Assembly (NCBI GenBank): GCA_046302815.1
Contig: JBKCHO010000052.1
Location: 1-10,569, forward strand
Reading direction: 5' to 3'
DNA: 10,569 nt
Origin: JALRAP01 sp046302815
Lineage (GTDB): Bacteria > Bacteroidota > Bacteroidia > AKYH767-A > OLB10
Shown: positions 6,138 through 10,569 of the stretch, piece after piece
Position numbering within the stretch: the stretch's first letter is position 1
How the letters are laid out: each line of letters starts with the position of its first letter
Made by a program: the position numbers and the translations under genes
The notes under the pieces: model-generated
Seen by the model: the letters and a program-made list of their open reading frames with translations, nothing else
Told to the model about the DNA's origin: nothing
Database searches by the model: none

Positions 6138-6884
6138 ATGAAATTATTGGAAAACAAGGTCTGTTTGGTAACGGGCGCATCCCGAGGTATCGGAAGGGCC
6201 ATAGCGCAAAGCATGGCCGAACATGGAGCCTCGGTAGCATTTACCTATCTATCTTCTCCCGAAAAAGCTAAAGCTCTCGAGGATGAACTGGCTGCAAACG
6301 GAGTTAAAGTGAAAGGGTACCAGTCGGACGCATCCGACTACCAAGCTGCAGAAAAACTCATCGCTGATGTGATGAACGACTTCGGTCGCATCGATGTGGT
6401 AGTGAACAATGCCGGTATCACCCGCGACAACTTGCTGATGCGCATGTCGGAGGAAAGCTTCAACGAAGTCATCAAAACCAATCTGAACTCGGTTTTCAAC
6501 ATCACCAAGGCTGTTCAAAAACCCATGCTGAAAGAGCGAAAGGGCTCCATCATCAACATGACCTCCGTTGTTGGCGTTAAAGGAAATGCCGGACAAGCTA
6601 ATTATGCCGCCTCCAAAGCGGGCATCATTGGCTTCACCAAATCTATAGCACTCGAGCTGGGCTCACGCAATATCCGATGCAATGCGATTGCCCCTGGTTT
6701 CATTGAAACCGAAATGACCGATGTGCTTAATCCGGATGTGGTTCAACAATGGCGCGAAGCCATACCCTTGAAAAGAGGCGGAACCCCAAAAGATGTTGCC
6801 GACTTGGTTGTGTTTTTGGCGTCTGACATGTCTGCGTACATTACCGGACAAGTGATTCATGTGAATGGTGGCATGTTGACCTAA
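6138..6884 (+). CDS. fabG: 3-oxoacyl-[acyl-carrier-protein] reductase FabG
   Basis: This is a 248-residue classical short-chain dehydrogenase of standard FabG length. It reduces 3-oxoacyl-ACP to (R)-3-hydroxyacyl-ACP with NADPH in fatty-acid elongation, in the cytoplasm. The cofactor motif is T-G-A-S-R-G-I-G (12-19), N-N-A-G is at 90-93, and the catalytic tetrad is N115, S143, Y156 and K160. The segment A-G-I-T-R-D-N-L-L-M-R-M after N-N-A-G and the ending Y-I-T-G-Q-V-I-H-V-N-G-G-M are typical of FabG rather than of other SDRs. It is not next to other fab or acp genes. The M16 peptidase gene follows after 65 bases with no terminator seen, so read-through is possible. Confidence 0.93.
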   Translation: MKLLENKVCLVTGASRGIGRAIAQSMAEHGASVAFTYLSSPEKAKALEDELAANGVKVKGYQSDASDYQAAEKLIADVMNDFGRIDVVVNNAGITRDNLLMRMSEESFNEVIKTNLNSVFNITKAVQKPMLKERKGSIINMTSVVGVKGNAGQANYAASKAGIIGFTKSIALELGSRNIRCNAIAPGFIETEMTDVLNPDVVQQWREAIPLKRGGTPKDVADLVVFLASDMSAYITGQVIHVNGGMLT

Positions 6885-6949
6885 ACACCTTCGTTCATCT
6901 TCTCAAATTTTAGAATACGAATCAATTTCATATTCATCCAAATTAACCT

Positions 6950-8290
6950 ATGAAAGCAAAATCCATACTTCTTCTGCTATTCTTGTTAGCAGTCGGTTTC
7001 GCGGTGCACGCGGATAAAATCCTTCCTTATCAAATAATACAAAAAAAGCTTCCTAACGGACTTAATGTGGTTACCGTTCCATTTCCGAGCCCAGGCGTGG
7101 CATCGTTTCATATCGTGGTTCGTGTAGGCTCCAGAGATGAGGTTGAAAAAGGCAAAACCGGATTTGCCCATTTCTTTGAACACATGATGTTCAGAGGCAC
7201 TGAGAAGTATAGCAAGGAATTGTACTCGGATGCGTTGAAGGCGACAGGTGCCTCAGCCAATGCAAACACATCCCTCGATCGCACCGTTTACCACATGACC
7301 GGTAGCGCCAAATACCTCGAGAAAATGTTCGAGTTGGAAGCTGACCGCTTTATGAACCTGAAGTACTCTGTACAAGACTTCAAGACCGAAGCGGGTGCTG
7401 TCAAAGGAGAGTACACCAAAAACAATGCATCTCCATACACAAGGCTTTACGAAGCCGTCAATAATACGGCCTTCGACAAGCATACCTACAAGCATACCAC
7501 TATGGGTTTTTTTGAAGATATTGTGGCTATGCCCGACCAATATGATTTTTCATTGGAGTTCTTTGACCGATATTACCGTCCAGAGTATTGTACAATCATT
7601 GTAGTTGGAGATGTTGATCCTGGTCAAGTAAACTCATTGGCCATGACTTATTTTGGTGATTGGAAAAAGGGCAGTTACACCCAATCTATACCCGTTGAAC
7701 CAGCACCCACTGCCACCCGCACCGTCAATGTAAAGGCCGAGAAATTCCCTCCATATCTCGATTTGAAATTCCGAGGTCCCGCTTTCTCCACCCAGAATAA
7801 CGATTATCAAGCTTTGGTCTTGCTCGGACAATTACTGTCATCGGAGAAATCCGAATTGCACAAGCAACTGGTTATGGAAGAGCGTACAGCAAGAAGTTTG
7901 TCGGGTGGAATATTTCCAACCAGAGATCCATATCTGTTCAGCTTGAGTGCATCACTCACCAATGCAGCCGACTTCCCCAAAGTCAAAAAACGCATGTTGG
8001 ATGCCATATCGAAATTCCAAACAAATGCCGTCTCGGAATCTGAGCTCAATGCTGCCAAGGAGCGCGTAAAGTACTCTTTTGCATTGGCCATGGACAACCC
8101 CGATGCCATAGCAAACTCCCTGGGACAATTTACTTGGCTCACCGGAGATCCCGAGTCATTGAATGCATCATATGCCATTCTTCAATCCGTTACCGCTGAT
8201 GATATTATGCGCGTAGCTAAAAAGTATTTGGTGTCTAAGGGCATGACCATAGGCACCATCAGTCCTGTTGATAATCCAGTTTTAGACTGA
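6950..8290 (+). CDS. Exported M16 family zinc peptidase, catalytic subunit
   Basis: This 446-residue protein starts with a signal peptide (M-K-A-K-S-I-L-L-L-L-F-L-L-A-V-G-F-A, cleavage near A-V-H-A-D). The N-terminal M16 domain opens with L-P-N-G-L-N-V (34-40) and carries the inverted zinc motif H-F-F-E-H (74-78) in G-F-A-H-F-F-E-H-M-M-F-R-G-T. The third ligand is E154 in V-K-G-E-Y, 76 residues after H78 as the family requires, with the conserved E147 before it. The second, non-catalytic M16 domain follows from about residue 235. The length fits the ~450-residue subunits of two-protein M16 peptidases (MPP-like), which act as heterodimers. The downstream gene at 8310 is the expected partner, 19 bases away. 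It probably degrades peptides or processes proteins in the periplasm. Confidence 0.93.
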   Translation: MKAKSILLLLFLLAVGFAVHADKILPYQIIQKKLPNGLNVVTVPFPSPGVASFHIVVRVGSRDEVEKGKTGFAHFFEHMMFRGTEKYSKELYSDALKATGASANANTSLDRTVYHMTGSAKYLEKMFELEADRFMNLKYSVQDFKTEAGAVKGEYTKNNASPYTRLYEAVNNTAFDKHTYKHTTMGFFEDIVAMPDQYDFSLEFFDRYYRPEYCTIIVVGDVDPGQVNSLAMTYFGDWKKGSYTQSIPVEPAPTATRTVNVKAEKFPPYLDLKFRGPAFSTQNNDYQALVLLGQLLSSEKSELHKQLVMEERTARSLSGGIFPTRDPYLFSLSASLTNAADFPKVKKRMLDAISKFQTNAVSESELNAAKERVKYSFALAMDNPDAIANSLGQFTWLTGDPESLNASYAILQSVTADDIMRVAKKYLVSKGMTIGTISPVDNPVLD

Positions 8291-8309
8291 TTTGCAAAAA
8301 CCAAACGAA

Positions 8310-9860
8310 ATGAAAATTCGCATACTCTTCACACTGTTTATTGTCTCCATTGGCGCCGCCTACGGTTCTCAACCATTCGAGACAGTCAAGTTGCAAAACG
8401 AAAAATCCGATAAGATCGTGGTCAAAATGATGTTCACAAACGGCAGTGCTTCCGATCCTGTGGGCAAAGATGGATTGACCCAGCTAACTGCAAGCCTGAT
8501 GACTGAGGGTGGTACGGGCAAATATGCTGCGTCAGATATCAAATCCATGACTTATCCGTGGGCATCGCGATGGTATTCCACCGTCGACAAAGAGGTGACT
8601 GTTTTCACATTTGAGTTTCATAAGGATCATGCTGACCGGATGCTGCCTTTGATGGTCGGATTGATAGTTAATCCGTCTTTTGCGGAAGCGGACTACAAGA
8701 GGATCAAATCCAACCAGGAGAACTACATCAACGAAGTTATCCGCTCCTCTTCGGACGAGGATTTAAGCAAATTCGCTTTGGAAGGCTTGCTCTTTCGTGG
8801 AACGAGGTATGGCCATCCAATAGGTGGCACCACTGCCGGATTGTCCTCCATTACATTGACGGATCTTGTAAATCACCACAAGGAGAGATTCACTTCCCAA
8901 AATTTGATGTTAGGCATTGCTGGCGCTTACGCGGATTCTTTTTTGTTACAGCTACAGGAATCTTTGATGAAGCTTCCATCGACGGCTCCCAAAGCCATGG
9001 CGCCTATCGCCGGAAGGCAGCCCAACGGTATCCAAGTCGAAATCGTTACCAAGCAAAACACGCTAGGCTCGGCGGTTTTTACAGGCTTTCCTTTATCCAT
9101 TACGCGTTCGCAAGATGAATTTGCCGCTCTTATGGTCGCGAATTCCTGGTTAGGTGAGCATCGCAAAAGTTATTCCCGCCTCTACCAGAAAATCCGTGAA
9201 CAACGCTCTATGAATTATGGCGATTACAGCTATATTGAATGGTACGACAATGGCGGATCAAATATGCTGCCTCAGCCGGGTTATCCTCGAAATTCAAATT
9301 ACTTCAGTAGTTGGTTGAGGCCCGTTCAAACAGCAGGTGCCTTGAAATCTCAATACACCGAACTCAAAGACATCAAAATCGGACATGCTCATTTTGCACT
9401 ACGCATGGCTTTACGCGAGCTTCAAACAATGGTAGAAAAAGGTTTGACGAATGAGGATTTTGAACTTACCCGCGATTTTCTGCGATCCTATACTAAGCTT
9501 TATACACAAACACCAGCCAAGCAACTGGGTTTTTTGATGGATAGTCGATTTTACGGCAGAAAAGATTTTATTGCTGAATTAGATGTGTTGCTCTCGAAAT
9601 TGACTTTGGATGATGTGAATGCTGCCATTCAAAAACATTGGCAAACACAGAATATGTTTATCACCATCGTAACTGATAAAACAGAGGCGGAACCACTCAA
9701 AGAAAGTTTGTTGAATGGTTTCCCATCACCAATGAGTTATGCGGATGCACTTCGAAAGACTTTGCCTGCTGAAATCCTATCCGAAGATGAGGAGGTGTCT
9801 AAGTACCCAATGAAAGCGGCCTCCGTTGAAATCATTTCGGATCAAAGCCTTTTCCGCTAG
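8310..9860 (+). CDS. M16 family non-catalytic partner subunit
   Basis: This 516-residue exported M16-fold protein starts at the ATG at 8310, which leads directly into a signal peptide (M-K-I-R-I-L-F-T-L-F-I-V-S-I-G-A-A-Y-G). A TTG six codons upstream (8292) would also be in frame but would put charged residues before the signal. The zinc motif is lost: G-K-D-G-L-T-Q-L-T-A-S-L-M (52-64) aligns with the H-x-x-E-H region of the preceding protein, with Q58, A61 and S62 where His, Glu and His should be. The C-terminal domain keeps the R-E-Q-R-S-M-N-Y-G-D-Y-S-Y segment, which in partner subunits supplies the substrate-contacting Arg and Tyr. It probably pairs with the 6950-8290 product to form the closed chamber. 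It is longer than the catalytic subunit because of extra C-terminal residues. Confidence 0.9.
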   Translation: MKIRILFTLFIVSIGAAYGSQPFETVKLQNEKSDKIVVKMMFTNGSASDPVGKDGLTQLTASLMTEGGTGKYAASDIKSMTYPWASRWYSTVDKEVTVFTFEFHKDHADRMLPLMVGLIVNPSFAEADYKRIKSNQENYINEVIRSSSDEDLSKFALEGLLFRGTRYGHPIGGTTAGLSSITLTDLVNHHKERFTSQNLMLGIAGAYADSFLLQLQESLMKLPSTAPKAMAPIAGRQPNGIQVEIVTKQNTLGSAVFTGFPLSITRSQDEFAALMVANSWLGEHRKSYSRLYQKIREQRSMNYGDYSYIEWYDNGGSNMLPQPGYPRNSNYFSSWLRPVQTAGALKSQYTELKDIKIGHAHFALRMALRELQTMVEKGLTNEDFELTRDFLRSYTKLYTQTPAKQLGFLMDSRFYGRKDFIAELDVLLSKLTLDDVNAAIQKHWQTQNMFITIVTDKTEAEPLKESLLNGFPSPMSYADALRKTLPAEILSEDEEVSKYPMKAASVEIISDQSLFR

Positions 9861-9894
9861 ATCCAGATATTCCTTTACCAGCAACATTTGATCC

Positions 9895-10569
9895 ATGAAG
9901 CAACCTATAATCGCCATCCTTTTGTCGCTACTGATTGTGGCATGTTCAAGGGTTCCAATCACGAACCGTTCTCAGATGAACTTGTTACCCGAAAGTCAGT
10001 TGATTTGGATGAGTTTGAGCGGTTACAAGGAGTTTTTGGATAAGAATCCTCCAGTTGCCGAAACCAATGCCGATGCAGCTTTGGTATCTCGCGTTGGTAT
10101 GAAAATTTCCTCCGCAGTCAATCGATTCATGATTCAGAACAAGATGAGCGATCGCGTGAAGGGATTCAAATGGGAGTTCAAGCTTGTGGACTCGAAAGAA
10201 GTCAATGCTTGGTGCATGCCCGGCGGAAAAGTGGTTGTTTATTCCGGATTGCTTCCTGTAACCAGGGATGAAGTGGGCTTGGCATTTGTAATGGGTCATG
10301 AAGTGGCACATGCTGTTGCTCGCCATGGAAACGAAAGGATGAGCCAGATGCTGTTGGCTCAAACGGGTGCACTGGCATTGGATGTGGCCTTATCCAACAA
10401 GCCCTCTGAAACCAGGGCTATTTTCAACACAGCCTATGGGGTAGGAATTCAGGTCGGTGCCATTCTTCCGTTTTCTCGCCTTCATGAGACCGAAGCCGAT
10501 AAGCTGGGTATGATTTTCATGGCTATGGCTGGATACGACCCGGCACAGGCTCCAGTCGTTTGGCAGCGA
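9895..10569 (+). CDS. M48 family metallopeptidase lipoprotein, N-terminal part
   Basis: An ATG at 9895, 34 bases after the M16 partner, opens a frame that runs off the window (225 residues seen). It begins with a lipoprotein signal, M-K-Q-P-I-I-A-I-L-L-S-L-L-I-V-A-C, with lipobox I-V-A-C and lipidated Cys17. The zinc site is H-E-V-A-H (135-139) in V-M-G-H-E-V-A-H-A-V-A-R-H, and the third ligand region is E-T-E-A-D (198-202), the ExxxD of M48 peptidases. Before it lies N-A-W-C-M-P-G-G-K-V-V-V-Y-S-G-L-L (104-120), the conserved family segment leading into the active site. It resembles the Oma1/LoiP/BepA type of periplasmic membrane-anchored proteases that take part in envelope quality control. 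The C-terminus, and any TPR domain, lies outside the window. Confidence 0.93.
   Translation, partial: MKQPIIAILLSLLIVACSRVPITNRSQMNLLPESQLIWMSLSGYKEFLDKNPPVAETNADAALVSRVGMKISSAVNRFMIQNKMSDRVKGFKWEFKLVDSKEVNAWCMPGGKVVVYSGLLPVTRDEVGLAFVMGHEVAHAVARHGNERMSQMLLAQTGALALDVALSNKPSETRAIFNTAYGVGIQVGAILPFSRLHETEADKLGMIFMAMAGYDPAQAPVVWQR

Noticed and set aside
6885..6949. Possible promoter or terminator between fabG and the first M16 gene
   Set aside because: No TAnnTTTG box and no stable hairpin could be found in these 65 bases.
8292..8309. TTG at 8292 as start of the second M16 gene
   Set aside because: The ATG at 8310 directly begins a clean signal peptide, while the TTG adds a charged six-residue extension and lies one base after the previous stop.
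9985..10362. Minus-strand reading frame of 125 codons near the right edge
   Set aside because: It lies opposite the M48 peptidase frame, which has a lipobox, HEVAH and ETEAD motifs; the antisense frame has no supporting feature.

Overview
The window looks like ordinary chromosomal DNA from a member of the Bacteroidota, possibly a free-living Flavobacteriales-like lineage (the rank below phylum is inference). The signs are TAnnTTTG-type -7 promoter elements, start codons without recognisable Shine-Dalgarno sequences, a PorT/OmpW-like small beta-barrel protein, and a stand-alone sucD. I see no mobile element, CRISPR array, tRNA or rRNA, and no clear new system. The genes of known family are standard housekeeping or envelope genes. 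The points of interest are a frame-breaking 7-bp tandem duplication, heptad-based repeats upstream of sucD, and start and promoter details.

Layout, left to right. (1) The tail of a sulfotransferase-like gene (1-147) is followed 12 bases later by a DinB-fold protein (160-612). (2) A secreted protein of unknown function (692-1286) is split into a signal-peptide part and a body by a 2.4-copy heptamer repeat; removing one copy restores a single 195-residue frame. (3) On the minus strand lies a compact cluster, mnmE - TatD-family hydrolase - tcdA (4155 down to 1346), with a forced TTG start on the TatD gene and an 11-base overlap between the TatD and tcdA genes. (4) A 133-base divergent region separates mnmE from sucD (4289-5161). 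It carries candidate promoters for both and a 21-bp tandem repeat just before sucD. (5) A perfect 14-bp hairpin at 5181-5213 separates sucD from a convergent outer-membrane beta-barrel gene (6021-5236). (6) Rightward, fabG (6138-6884) is followed by a catalytic M16 peptidase (6950-8290), its zinc-motif-less M16 partner (8310-9860), and the start of an M48 lipoprotein metallopeptidase (9895 to the window edge).

How the genes work together: mnmE and tcdA both modify the tRNA anticodon loop (U34 and t6A37) and are probably co-transcribed with a TatD-type metal-dependent hydrolase. sucD supplies half of the TCA-cycle succinyl-CoA synthetase, and its sucC partner is not in the window. fabG is the ketoreductase of fatty-acid elongation. 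The M16 pair plus the M48 lipoprotein form a run of exported zinc proteases that probably act on periplasmic or outer-membrane substrates.
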